A DNA stretch of 64,000 nt, taken from positions 434,001 through 498,000 of the forward strand of contig NZ_RHHV01000005.1 in assembly GCF_003710905.1 (NCBI RefSeq). Direction: 5' to 3'. A program made the translations under genes and the position numbers. Shown piece by piece: positions 8,346 through 16,160 of the stretch. Origin of the DNA: Brevibacillus parabrevis (lineage in GTDB: Bacteria > Bacillota > Bacilli > Brevibacillales > Brevibacillaceae). The notes beneath the pieces were generated by a model that made no database searches, was not told where the DNA came from, and saw only the letters and a program-made list of their open reading frames with translations. The stretch's first letter is position 1, and the number at the start of each line of letters is the position of its first letter.

Positions 8346-9086
8346 TCATGTTGTCTGGTAACGTTGAAGCAGCTCTTCCAGTGCCTGCTTCACATCGCCC
8401 TGAAACAGCCCGCCGTGATAACAGACGAGCTGCCTGATCTCATAGTCGAGCAAGCGGCGGACAGAGCGGACGGCATCGGCAAGGTCCAATGCGTACTGCG
8501 GATTGGCAATCGCGAGTTTTCCGTCCTCGATGACCACGGCATCTCCGGCAATCAGTGTCTGGCTTGCCGGAAGATACAAAGACATATGTCCAGGCATGTG
8601 ACCGGGCGTGTGAACGATCTCGATCCCGCCGCACCAGGGCAGACGATCCTGATCGACTACCGTGCGCTCGACTGGTGCTGGCTCGATCGTCTGCAAAAAG
8701 CGGATAAACTGTTCCGCAAGCTCCAGCTCCTCGCCAGTGAGGGAGGCGAGCGTTGCTTGCGCCTGCAAAATTCGCAGCGAAGTTTTGGCGCCAGTTACGT
8801 ATGGGGCATCTGACTCGTAGGCGATGATTTCAATTTGCGGGTATGCTTGCTTCAAAGCGGCGAGCGCGCCGATATGGTCGACATCATGGTGAGTCGCGAT
8901 CACTCTGGTCAGCGCGGACAAGTCGAGCTGCTGGCTGTTCGCTGCTTCTGCCAGCAGCGGCAGGAATCCGGGATAGCCGCAGTCTACGAGGATCAGCTCG
9001 TGTTCGTCGCGCAGCAGGACGGGTGTGATGACTTGACTGTGTCCGTTTTGCTCAAAAGACAGCGAAAGCAGATGCATGCCATTCAT
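8346..9086 (-). CDS. MBL-fold metallohydrolase
   Basis: The 246-residue protein starts at an ATG behind GGAGGT. The metallo-beta-lactamase fold is shown by the metal motif THHDVDHIG, a later PGHMPGHMS with the third histidine, AGDAV with the bridging Asp, and a C-terminal CYHGG. This matches the glyoxalase-II-like/MBL hydrolase class that binds two metals. The substrate is unknown. It lies 83 bp downstream of the CD3324-family regulator gene on the same strand and may be co-transcribed with it. Confidence 0.85.
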   Translation of the reverse strand: MNGMHLLSLSFEQNGHSQVITPVLLRDEHELILVDCGYPGFLPLLAEAANSQQLDLSALTRVIATHHDVDHIGALAALKQAYPQIEIIAYESDAPYVTGAKTSLRILQAQATLASLTGEELELAEQFIRFLQTIEPAPVERTVVDQDRLPWCGGIEIVHTPGHMPGHMSLYLPASQTLIAGDAVVIEDGKLAIANPQYALDLADAVRSVRRLLDYEIRQLVCYHGGLFQGDVKQALEELLQRYQTT

Positions 9087-9169
9087 GGAACGTACCTCCA
9101 TTTGTCGTAGCGATAAGCGAAGTGTAACGCAGGAAGTGCGGTACTTGCACGGACGACTACTTTTCTGGA

Positions 9170-9436
9170 TTATGGCTGTTCGCGAATGATGCGGCGGATG
9201 CTGTGTCTCGTCAAAAAATATTGCTCGGCCAATTCCTTGACGCCCGTTCCTTGGCGATAAGCCTGCAAGATGGCCTGGTTTCGCTCGCGAAGCAATTGCT
9301 TCGTGTCGGTGCCGTCGCCCCACTTTCTTTTGGAAGCGGAAGGCTTCGGAATATACAAATAGCTGCCCTGGACGTATTGCTGGATTTCCTGCAAAAGCGG
9401 TTCCGGCAAAACGAGTTTGGCATTTTGGTATCTCAT
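9170..9436 (-). CDS. CD3324-family (Mor-like) DNA-binding protein
   Basis: The 88-residue protein begins with the family signature NAKLVLPEPLLQEIQQYVQG followed by YLYIPKP. It ends in a helix-turn-helix (GVKELAEQYFLTRHSIRRII). These small Firmicute proteins resemble the DNA-binding half of Mor activators; none I know of has a defined regulon. AGGAG lies nine bases before ATG. Upstream is an inverted repeat and a possible short leader reading frame with a 10-bp hairpin, so this gene may be controlled at transcription and translation. It may be co-transcribed with the MBL hydrolase. Confidence 0.75.
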   Translation of the reverse strand: MRYQNAKLVLPEPLLQEIQQYVQGSYLYIPKPSASKRKWGDGTDTKQLLRERNQAILQAYRQGTGVKELAEQYFLTRHSIRRIIREQP

Positions 9437-9452
9437 CTGACTCTGCTCCTGT

Positions 9453-9478
9453 CTATATAACGTGAAGTCGGTATATAG
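9453..9478. promoter_or_regulatory. Inverted repeat CTATATA-N12-TATATAG
   Basis: CTATATA (9453-9459) and TATATAG (9472-9478) form 7-bp perfect arms just before the ribosome site of the CD3324 gene. The same arms recur at 47402-47438 with a spacer longer by 11 bases. A candidate operator, though AT-rich arms may also be promoter elements. Confidence 0.4.
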
Positions 9479-9480
9479 CA

Positions 9481-9550
9481 GGGCAAAGAGGCCCTTCTTT
9501 TAACACTAGCGAGTCGGCCCTGAGTAAAGAGGAAGGAGGACTCTTTGCCC
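9481..9550. promoter_or_regulatory. Long-range 10-bp hairpin, possible attenuator
   Basis: GGGCAAAGAG (9481-9490) is perfectly complementary to CTCTTTGCCC (9541-9550), enclosing 50 bases. On the minus strand the structure overlaps the coding region and stop of a candidate 27-residue leader peptide and ends ahead of the CD3324 gene, so translation of the leader would disrupt it. Confidence 0.45.
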
Positions 9551-9589
9551 AGAGCCGCAATCGGCAGTTCGAACGTAAGGGTCTAGCAT
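9506..9589 (-). CDS. Candidate 27-residue leader peptide
   Basis: The frame encodes MLDPYVRTADCGSGQRVLLP followed by LYSGPTR and stops with TAG. The ATG is preceded by GGGAAAGGAG eight to nine bases upstream, a ribosome site as strong as those of real genes here. It lies about 70 bp upstream of the CD3324 gene on the same strand, with a hairpin arm inside its coding sequence. This fits a translation-coupled attenuator. It could equally be a fortuitous frame; no homology is claimed. Confidence 0.35.
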   Translation of the reverse strand: MLDPYVRTADCGSGQRVLLPLYSGPTR

Positions 9590-9654
9590 ACGGTCAACTC
9601 CTTTCCCTTTTAATAGTAGTAAGCGGTTTGGCGGGATGCAAGGACATTCCCTTG

Positions 9655-9683
9655 TGGACATGGAAAAAAGCTGCTGGTAAGAT
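9655..9683 (+). promoter_or_regulatory. Sigma-A promoter of the iron-binding lipoprotein gene
   Basis: TGGACA (9655-9660), a 17-bp spacer and TAAGAT (9678-9683) stand just upstream of the Fur box and about 40 bp before the ATG. Confidence 0.55.
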
Positions 9684-9689
9684 AGTTTA

Positions 9690-9704
9690 TGATAATAATT
9701 ATCA
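9690..9704. promoter_or_regulatory. Fur box
   Basis: TGATAAT-A-ATTATCA is the exact 7-1-7 inverted repeat that defines Fur binding in Bacillus. It lies between the -10 element and the start codon of the iron-complex binding lipoprotein, so iron repression is expected. Confidence 0.85.
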
Positions 9705-9723
9705 TTTTCATTCAGAGGGGACT

Positions 9724-10575
9724 ATGCAAAAATACGCGAAATGGATCGCGAAAGGAACGGCAATCCTCGCTTTACTCGTTGCCATGACAGGATGCGGGGC
9801 GGCAACGGAGCAAAAAGGGGCCAGCAATGAAACCCCGGCTCAGCAAGCGGCGCCAGCACAGGATAGCGTGAAGATGAAAACGTACAAAATGCCAAATGGA
9901 AAAGAAATCCAGATTCCTGCAGAACCGAAGCGTATCGTCTCCGATCTGTATTTGGGCCAGCTTTTGTCCATCGGGGTCAAGCCGATCGGAACGACTGGCT
10001 ATTCCAAGATCGCGCCGACTGTGCTGATCCCATACGGCACGTACAACGACGACATCCGCGCTGACATACGGGCTTTTGGCGAGCTGCTGGACAAGCAAGC
10101 GGAGGCAGAGGCTTGGATCAAGCAATTCGATGAAAAAGCAGCGAGTGCCCGCGAAAAAATCAAGACGGCGGTAAAAGACGGGGAGACGGTCGGAATTTAC
10201 GAGCTGCGCTCTCAGAAGTTTTACGTGCTCGGAGACAACTGGGGACGCGGCGGTCAAGTCATCTACAATGCGCTCAAGCTGACACCGCCGCCAGCCGTGA
10301 AGGAAGTCGTAGATGCCAACACGCCGCCCAAGCTGATTTCCCAGGAAGTGTTACCGCAATTCGCAGCAGACCACATGTTTGTGACCACGTATGAGACGAA
10401 GCAAGAGGATAAGGATAAGTTTTTCGGGAACGCGGTTTACAAAAATTTGCCAGCCGTCAAAAACAACCACATCTACGAGATGACGTTTGAGCAAATGTAC
10501 TATTACGATCCGCTGGCGATTGAAGGCCAGCTCGACCTGGTCGTGGAGCAGCTGTTGGCGCACCAGGCAAAATAA
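9724..10575 (+). CDS. Iron-siderophore substrate-binding lipoprotein, internally shortened
   Basis: The 283-residue protein starts at an ATG behind GAGGGG. A lipoprotein signal ends in AMTGC (Cys24), so it is anchored outside the membrane. The FecCD/FhuD-type fold is shown by PKRIV (68-72), SKIAPTV, PYGTY, GRGGQ and the closing EGQLDLVVEQL. Relatives such as YfiY have about 50 residues between the 'GVKPIG' strand and 'KIAPTV', including a conserved (V/E)DIG...LxPDLII segment. Here residue 93 (GTTGY) runs straight into SKIAPTV, so that segment is missing. The frame is intact, so this is an in-frame deletion or a divergent form. No permease or ATPase genes are adjacent. Iron control is implied by the Fur box. 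Confidence 0.85.
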   Translation: MQKYAKWIAKGTAILALLVAMTGCGAATEQKGASNETPAQQAAPAQDSVKMKTYKMPNGKEIQIPAEPKRIVSDLYLGQLLSIGVKPIGTTGYSKIAPTVLIPYGTYNDDIRADIRAFGELLDKQAEAEAWIKQFDEKAASAREKIKTAVKDGETVGIYELRSQKFYVLGDNWGRGGQVIYNALKLTPPPAVKEVVDANTPPKLISQEVLPQFAADHMFVTTYETKQEDKDKFFGNAVYKNLPAVKNNHIYEMTFEQMYYYDPLAIEGQLDLVVEQLLAHQAK

Positions 10576-10591
10576 AGCAACGAATATGCGG

Positions 10592-10630
10592 AAAGACCCT
10601 CGGAGCACAGCCTACAGTCCGAGGGTCTTT
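10592..10630 (+). terminator. Intrinsic terminator
   Basis: AAAGACCCTCGGA pairs with TCCGAGGGTCTTTT around a CAGCCTACAG loop, between the convergent lipoprotein and LysR genes. It may work in both directions. Confidence 0.85.
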
Positions 10631-10635
10631 TGCCG

Positions 10636-11517
10636 TTATTTCCTGAATGTGTCCAGGACAAATTCCTTGAAGCGCACGGCAGCAGGAGACAAGTAGCCGC
10701 CCTGGACTTGGGCCATGCCGATGACGCGCTGGCATTTCGGGCTGCTGATGCGGATTTGCGCGATTTTGCTTTTGTCGATGCCCCGCAAATCGGGCAGCAA
10801 GGACACGCCGAGTCCCGCCGAAACCAGCCCTGCTACGGTGGCTGCTTCTTCGCCTTCGAAGGTCACTCGCGGGACTACACCCAGCTGCTCAAACAACTGG
10901 TCTGTCGTTCGCCGCAGGGCGTAGCCCTTTTTCAAAAAGATGAACGACTCCTCGGCAATTTCCGCGAGCAGGATGCTCTCCCGTTCAGCCAGCGGATGTC
11001 CGAGCGGAACGATGGCAAACAGTTCTTCGCTCCAGAGCGGCGTCCACAAAATCGGCAGCTTGGTTTCGGTCGGTTCTGCCAACAGGCACAAATCCAGCTC
11101 GCCGGCGTCGAGATGCGCAAGCAGCGAGTAGCTGTGATTTTGGATCATGGTGAAGCTGATCGAGGGCGACTTGGCGCGGAAAGAACCGATCAGGTCGGGA
11201 ATCAGGCTGGTGCCGAGCGTGTGCAGAAAGCCAAGCGCCACTTCCCCGTGATCGGGATGAACGAGATCGCGAAGCTCCTGTTTTCCGTCCTCAAATTCCT
11301 TGAGAATCCGGTTGACGCGCTTTAAAAAAAGCTGGCCGTAGCGATTGAGCATAATCGTCCGGCCTTGGCGCTCAAAAAGCGGGACGCCAAGCTCCTCCTC
11401 CAGCCGGGCGATGGAGCGGCTAAGTGCAGGCTGGGAAAGCGACATGGCTTCCGCTGCGCGGGTGACGTGCTGGATGCGGGCGAGTGTCTGAAAGTATTCG
11501 AGCTGTTGCCATTCCAT
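10636..11517 (-). CDS. LysR-family transcriptional regulator
   Basis: The 293-residue protein has the N-terminal LysR HTH (VTRAAEAMSLSQPALSRSIA, about 18-37) and a periplasmic-binding-protein-like effector domain (about 90-290). The ATG follows GGAGGT. It is divergent from an MFS exporter gene with a 147-bp shared promoter region, the usual arrangement in which a LysR activator controls the neighbour. The effector is unknown. Confidence 0.92.
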   Translation of the reverse strand: MEWQQLEYFQTLARIQHVTRAAEAMSLSQPALSRSIARLEEELGVPLFERQGRTIMLNRYGQLFLKRVNRILKEFEDGKQELRDLVHPDHGEVALGFLHTLGTSLIPDLIGSFRAKSPSISFTMIQNHSYSLLAHLDAGELDLCLLAEPTETKLPILWTPLWSEELFAIVPLGHPLAERESILLAEIAEESFIFLKKGYALRRTTDQLFEQLGVVPRVTFEGEEAATVAGLVSAGLGVSLLPDLRGIDKSKIAQIRISSPKCQRVIGMAQVQGGYLSPAAVRFKEFVLDTFRK

Positions 11518-11578
11518 GGAAGCAACCTCCCTGTATGACGCTGATCTGTCGTCGATTCATTACTTTGGTGCATCAAAA

Positions 11579-11593
11579 TTATGATTACAATAA
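11579..11593. promoter_or_regulatory. LysR-type T-N11-A dyad
   Basis: TTATGATTACAATAA is a dyad with TTAT/ATAA arms and contains a T-N11-A core, the classical LysR box. It lies between the divergent lysR and MFS genes. Confidence 0.5.
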
Positions 11594-11664
11594 ATTATAC
11601 ATTATGAATTGTCAATGATAGTATAACAGTGAAGCGGGGAGAAACACGGGGAGGTTTCACCATC

Positions 11665-12897
11665 ATGGGACACATCAAGCAAGGCACAGCCACTTTTCGC
11701 AAGACGAACCTGGCGTTTTTTGCAGCGGGTTTCAATACGTTTGCCATTTTGTACAGCACGCAGCCATTAATGCCTGAATTTACGAAAGAATTTGGCATTT
11801 CGCCGACGATGGCAAGCTTGTCGCTTTCGCTGACGACGATCTCTCTTTCGATCAGCATGCTGATTTTCGGGACGGTGTCCGAAGTGTGGGGGCGCAAGCC
11901 GGTGATGATCAGCTCGATGCTGGCGGCGTCGCTCTTGTCGATTTTGACGGCATGCAGCACTTCCTACGAGACTTTACTTCTGTACCGCATTATTCAAGGA
12001 ATTTCATTGGGAGGACTCCCTTCGATCGCCATGGCTTATCTCGGAGAAGAGATGGAACCGAAAAGTCTCGGTGTGGCGATGGGACTATACATCAGCGGGA
12101 ACTCGCTTGGAGCGGTGTGCGGGCGGATTCTCTCCGGGACGCTCACGGACTTGTTCAACTGGCACGTGGCAATGGGGACAATCAGCCTGATGAGCCTGGT
12201 AGCCACACTGGTTTTCTGGATGAGCTTGCCCGCCTCGCAAAATTTTCACGCGCGTGCTCCCGAGTTGCGCAAGCTGGCAGGCTCGATGCTCGCTCACTTG
12301 CGGGACCCGGCTCTGCTTTGTCTGTTTGGCATCGGATTTTTGAGCCTTGGCAGCAATGTCGCGCTCTACAACTATATCGGGTATGTGCTGACCGCGCCGC
12401 CCTACTCGCTCAGCCAAACGCTCGTAGGCTGGATCTTCATCGTCTTTCTCGTCGGGATGTTCGCTTCCGTCTGGATGGCGAAGCTGGCCGAGAAGTTCGG
12501 GCGGACGAAAATGCTGCTCGTCTCTTTGTTGCTGACGCTGATTGGCGCATGCCTGACGCTCGATGCGCATTTGGCTGTCATCGTCGCGGGCCTGCCGATT
12601 CTCACCTTTGGCTTTTTCGGCAGCCACTCCATCGCGAGCGGCTGGGTAGGCAAGCGCGCAACCCACGACAAGGCGCAAGCGTCTTCGCTCTACTTGTTCT
12701 TTTATTACGCAGGCTCCAGCATTGGCGGGACGATGGGAGGACTTTTCTGGTCTTCGCTCGGCTGGGGTGGCGTCGTCGCGATGATCGCCGGATTCATGAC
12801 CGTAGCCTTCGTGTTTGCCACAAAATTGTCCAAAGCGATAGCCATTCCGGCGCCTCCGGTTTTGGAGAAGAAGTGGTCGGTGGCGAAGATGAAGTGA
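11665..12897 (+). CDS. MFS transporter, YnfM/arabinose-efflux-like
   Basis: The 410-residue protein has 12 predicted TM helices. The ATG at 11665 is chosen because GGGGAGG stands upstream of it; the in-frame GTG at 11629 lacks a site. Motif A is FGTVSEVWGRKPVM (loop 2-3) and the TM5 region is GNSLGAVCGR. The start resembles YnfM-type proton-driven exporters (YSTQPLMPEFTKEFGISP). It probably exports a small compound under control of the divergent LysR regulator. The substrate is not determined. Confidence 0.87.
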   Translation: MGHIKQGTATFRKTNLAFFAAGFNTFAILYSTQPLMPEFTKEFGISPTMASLSLSLTTISLSISMLIFGTVSEVWGRKPVMISSMLAASLLSILTACSTSYETLLLYRIIQGISLGGLPSIAMAYLGEEMEPKSLGVAMGLYISGNSLGAVCGRILSGTLTDLFNWHVAMGTISLMSLVATLVFWMSLPASQNFHARAPELRKLAGSMLAHLRDPALLCLFGIGFLSLGSNVALYNYIGYVLTAPPYSLSQTLVGWIFIVFLVGMFASVWMAKLAEKFGRTKMLLVSLLLTLIGACLTLDAHLAVIVAGLPILTFGFFGSHSIASGWVGKRATHDKAQASSLYLFFYYAGSSIGGTMGGLFWSSLGWGGVVAMIAGFMTVAFVFATKLSKAIAIPAPPVLEKKWSVAKMK

Positions 12898-12905
12898 TAA
12901 TGAGG

Positions 12906-12935
12906 AAAAGCCCCAATGGCTTGTTGGGGCTTTTT
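12906..12935. terminator. Intrinsic terminator
   Basis: AAAAGCCCCAA pairs with TTGGGGCTTTTT around GGCTTG. It lies between the MFS gene and the convergent gene ending at 12937 and can act for both. Confidence 0.85.
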
Positions 12936-12936
12936 C

Positions 12937-13266
12937 TTATGAACTGCGACTCCTCGTAACACTTATCACTGCGGCTAAGTAAAGAATCGCAGCAACGATC
13001 GCTCTTAGGAACGAGCGGTCACCAGTATCATTGTTGTAAATAGAAACGGACGCCATTACCACGATGTGGCCAAGTATGTAAACCAATAGGCCGTACAGAA
13101 GTTTTTTCCACATAAGGGACCATCCTTTTTCATAATCAAAGCTGTCGTAATCAGGGGATGCCATCTCTATATCTGCAAGGTATTGTACGGTTGAGTGATG
13201 GCTGGTGAGTTTCTTTTCGGCTGCAAATACAAGGGCGCTTTTTGCTGCAATTATTTTCCTTTTCAT
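12937..13266 (-). CDS. Small membrane protein, possibly frameshifted
   Basis: 109 residues from an ATG that lacks any ribosome site, with two hydrophobic helices (about 53-72 and 86-101) and an acidic linker (SPDYDSFDYEKG). A second frame begins at 13339 on the same strand and gives a hydrophobic start, SEVFIDLLALLLVIIFIRNF, before it loses sense near 13260 in an A-rich run. Joining the two would give a normal three-TM membrane protein of about 130 residues. So this may be one gene with a frameshift. No family recognised. Confidence 0.4.
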   Translation of the reverse strand: MKRKIIAAKSALVFAAEKKLTSHHSTVQYLADIEMASPDYDSFDYEKGWSLMWKKLLYGLLVYILGHIVVMASVSIYNNDTGDRSFLRAIVAAILYLAAVISVTRSRSS

Positions 13267-13517
13267 TATATACCAGGAAATTCCGAATGAATATAATTAC
13301 AAGAAGAAGTGCGAGAAGATCGATAAAAACCTCAGACATAGGACGCTTTGTACTGCCGGAGCAACGAGATTCAGGAAAAAAGAGTCGGGAAACGCTCGGG
13401 ATTGCAAGGGGGAGAGAGATAGGGGTTCACAAACTCGGTAAAAACGTTCAATATTAGCACCATATACGAGAAGACGACAATATCCAATTCTATTCATCCC
13501 GAAAGGACCTGATCAAA

Positions 13518-13733
13518 ATGACCCTAGGCGGTTTTCAAAGCGGCTTTTCAGCCAGAAAAGTGCCGCGCTCGGAGGTGAAGTGGGAGCAGTTCCTCATGTG
13601 CAGTCACGGGTGCGCGGAAGTCATCCAGCTGATCTCCCACGTATCGGGCGAGGTTGAGTTTGAGTTGTGCAAAATCGAGGCGGAGCGAATGGGCAAAGTG
13701 CTGCTTGAAGCTGCGAAGACAGAAAGTTTTTGA
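13518..13733 (+). CDS. Small hypothetical protein
   Basis: 71 residues; AAAGGA lies nine bases before ATG. It is soluble, with the pattern CSHGCAEVIQLISHVSGEVE followed by a mixed helical end. Two Cys are spaced CxxxC (SHGC region). It lies 65 bp before the prohibitin-like gene on the same strand. Family not recognised. Confidence 0.5.
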   Translation: MTLGGFQSGFSARKVPRSEVKWEQFLMCSHGCAEVIQLISHVSGEVEFELCKIEAERMGKVLLEAAKTESF

Positions 13734-13798
13734 AACTTCTGGGCCGCTGATCCGTACGTATGTAAGAAGAGAACCGATTACAAAAGGGGAGGCGGAAC

Positions 13799-14629
13799 AT
13801 GAGCGAAAATCAGGGAGTAAAAATGAGTCCCTTCCAAGCTGGGGGGAAGCTGATCGTCACGATTCTCGTACTTGTCGTTTTGGTCTTGCTCGGGACCCAA
13901 TCGTTTACCATCATATCAGCTGGTCACAGCGGCGTCGTTTTGCAGCTCGGTGCTGTCCAGCCAAAAGTTTTGCAGGAAGGCATGCACTTCAAAATTCCTT
14001 TTATCCAAACGATCGTTCCGATGGAGGTGCGGGTGCAAAAATCGGAGACGAGTCAAACGTCCGCTTCGCGTGACTTGCAAACCGTATCGACGACCATCGC
14101 GGTCAACCACCACCTGGACAGCGACAACGTGAACAAACTGTACCAGCAAGTAGGTTTGGAGTACAACAGCCGCATCGTCGACCCGGCTATCGCCGAGGCT
14201 TTGAAGGCGGTTACGGCGCAGTACACGGCAGAAGAACTCATTTCCAAGCGTTCCGAAGTGAGCAACAAAGTCAAAGAAGTTTTGCGGCAAAAGCTGTCCA
14301 CGTACAATATCATTCTGGATGAAATCAACATTCGCGAATTTACGTTCAGCGATGAATTTAACCGCGCAATCGAGTCGAAGCAAGTGGCGGAGCAGCAAGC
14401 GCTCAAATCGAAGCTCGACCTGGAGCGGATCAAAATCGAGAAAGAGCAGGAAATCACGCGAGCGCAGGCACAGGCCGAAGCTTTGCGCCTGCAAAAACAA
14501 GAAGTGACGCCGGAGCTGATCCAGCTCAGACAGATCGAAGCACAGCTGGAAGCGATCCGCAAATGGGACGGCAAGCTGCCGAACGTCACGGGAGGCGCCA
14601 CTCCGTTTATCAACGTGGGGAATCAATAA
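13799..14629 (+). CDS. Prohibitin/SPFH-domain membrane protein
   Basis: The 276-residue protein starts behind AGGGGAGG. One TM helix (about 18-40) is followed by an SPFH/band-7 domain (VLQLGAVQPKVLQEGMHFK..., about 45-190). A charged coiled-coil region rich in K/E/Q/A follows (about 190-250), and a short C-terminal tail. This is the prohibitin class, which forms large ring-like membrane scaffolds. In bacteria, roles in membrane microdomains and protease control are described for relatives. It seems to be a single-gene unit ended by a terminator. Confidence 0.88.
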   Translation: MSENQGVKMSPFQAGGKLIVTILVLVVLVLLGTQSFTIISAGHSGVVLQLGAVQPKVLQEGMHFKIPFIQTIVPMEVRVQKSETSQTSASRDLQTVSTTIAVNHHLDSDNVNKLYQQVGLEYNSRIVDPAIAEALKAVTAQYTAEELISKRSEVSNKVKEVLRQKLSTYNIILDEINIREFTFSDEFNRAIESKQVAEQQALKSKLDLERIKIEKEQEITRAQAQAEALRLQKQEVTPELIQLRQIEAQLEAIRKWDGKLPNVTGGATPFINVGNQ

Positions 14630-14639
14630 CGACCAAACG

Positions 14640-14684
14640 AAAAGACCATCGGGCTACAGTCGGCCAGATGGTCTTTTTTTTTTT
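14640..14684 (+). terminator. Intrinsic terminator
   Basis: AAAAGACCATC pairs with GATGGTCTTTT across a 16-base loop, followed by a run of about twelve T. Confidence 0.9.
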
Positions 14685-14699
14685 GCAGTGAAAAGCTTG

Positions 14700-15089
14700 T
14701 TAGCGGGTGCTTTCAAACAACTCCAGCCACTCGCCATCCGGTCCGCGGAAAAACATGTAGCGGGAGCCGTTGGGGAGAGTGGTGATCGCCTCGTCGATAA
14801 AGGAGACGTCAAGCTGTTTGAGCCGCGCGATTTCTTCTTCCAGGTTGTCCACAGCGAGTGCGAGATGATGAACTTTGCCCTCTACAGGCAGAGAGTCGTT
14901 GTAGCCGTGGATCAGCTCCAGCTCGGTTTCCGGGCGGCCGGGGAAGCCGAGGAAAGCGAGCGTGATAACTTGGTTGGAGTGCACCAAGGTGCCTTTTAGC
15001 TCCATGCCAATCACGTTCGTATAAAAAGCGATGGACGCATCCAAATCTTTTACCATCAAGCCGACGTGCTCGATTTTTTTGATCGCCAC
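14700..15089 (-). CDS. VOC/glyoxalase-family protein
   Basis: The 129-residue protein starts at GTG (15089) behind GGGGGAAA. Two beta-alpha-beta-beta-beta repeats are visible. The metal positions of the fold are present: EHVGL (His8), ELELIHG (Glu), KVHHLAL (His) and EWLELFE (Glu). It is therefore a plausible metal-dependent enzyme of the glyoxalase I, dioxygenase or fosfomycin-resistance superfamily; the substrate cannot be assigned. It follows the SLH protein gene by 20 bp on the same strand. Confidence 0.82.
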   Translation of the reverse strand: MAIKKIEHVGLMVKDLDASIAFYTNVIGMELKGTLVHSNQVITLAFLGFPGRPETELELIHGYNDSLPVEGKVHHLALAVDNLEEEIARLKQLDVSFIDEAITTLPNGSRYMFFRGPDGEWLELFESTR

Positions 15090-15109
15090 TTTGATTTCCC
15101 CCGTTACAT

Positions 15110-15973
15110 TTATTTGCTGGAATACTTCGCAAGCGCTCCGGTTTGCTTCAGGCGCAAGTACAGCCTGTGCAAAATCGTGACCGCTTCCGCACGAGTCAGC
15201 ATGTCTTGTGCCTCAAATTCTCCGTTGTAGGCTGTCATGATGCCTGTTTTTTGCAAGAGAGCGAGATCGCTGGCGACAATGCCGCTGTAATCATCCGGGA
15301 TGTGCAGTTCATTGCCGTCTTTGGCGAACAACAGAGGAAACAGCAGGTTCGTTTTATTGCCCGCGTTTTCGTCGTAGCGCCCATCCTCTTGAAGGGGATG
15401 GCCCATAAACAGCTCGTCATCTGAGTAAGAGCTGACGACTATGGGAACATCGCGCATGGCAGAAACGATCTGATACACTTCTTCGTTGGACAGATCCTCC
15501 TCCGCCAGCATGAACAGCGGGAGAAGGTTGACCGCTCCGATGCGATTCAGCTTGGCGTCAGGGTAGAACAGATACCCTTTCGGGGAGGATTGGACGGCAT
15601 TCCACCAGGAGATGTTGATGAGCGAGCTGATTTCTTTGTACGCCCAATGATTGCTAGGAACATCGGCAAATTGCTTGATCGAATAGCTGTTATCGTTCGA
15701 ACCTTGACCAGAGCTGTTCGGTCGGTAGCGATCAAACAGCCGATAAATCATCACGGTCATCTCCGCTTTGTCTACGAATCTCCCTGGCTTGAAGGTGCCA
15801 TCCGGATAGCCGCTGATCACGCCTTTTCCGACCATAAAGGAAATGGCGTCCTCCGCCCAGCCGTACTCTGCGGAATTGACGTCGGAAAAGCGCGTAGCAG
15901 CCTGCGCGGGAGCTGATGTTGCCAGAACAGTGCCAAAAATGAAAACAAAAAATAGCCAGAGCTTTCTTCTCAT
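15110..15973 (-). CDS. Secreted SLH-domain protein
   Basis: The 287-residue protein has a Sec signal peptide ending APAQA-A (about residue 25) and starts behind AAAGGAGG. SLH repeats are visible: FSDVNSAEYGWAEDAISFMV...GYPDGTFKPGR (about 29-75), FADVPSNHWAYKEISSLI (about 101-118) and a third, weaker unit at the end (GEFEAQDMLTRAEAVTILHR). SLH domains bind pyruvylated cell-wall polymer, so the protein should sit on the wall. Between repeats 2 and 3 is about 100 residues of unrecognised sequence. Probably co-transcribed with the VOC gene. Confidence 0.85.
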   Translation of the reverse strand: MRRKLWLFFVFIFGTVLATSAPAQAATRFSDVNSAEYGWAEDAISFMVGKGVISGYPDGTFKPGRFVDKAEMTVMIYRLFDRYRPNSSGQGSNDNSYSIKQFADVPSNHWAYKEISSLINISWWNAVQSSPKGYLFYPDAKLNRIGAVNLLPLFMLAEEDLSNEEVYQIVSAMRDVPIVVSSYSDDELFMGHPLQEDGRYDENAGNKTNLLFPLLFAKDGNELHIPDDYSGIVASDLALLQKTGIMTAYNGEFEAQDMLTRAEAVTILHRLYLRLKQTGALAKYSSK

Positions 15974-16160
15974 GTTGCCTCCTTTGCTGATCGCGTTTGG
16001 CGAGGATCATACGGGTATGGAATCAGTGCTTCTTTCTAGTATATCGCCTGAACGAAAAAAAGGAAGACTTCACCAATACCGATGACGGCCATCGAACTCT
16101 TCTATTGGTGCAGACGGGCCGGATCTGATAGGGTGAAAAGAAAGCAGAGGAGGAATGAGC

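Noticed and set aside
9481..9720. A known riboswitch or T-box before the iron lipoprotein gene
   Set aside because: The hairpin does not carry conserved cores of the classes I know (SAM, TPP, lysine, M-box, ykoY, ydaO, T-box). It fits a minus-strand leader better.
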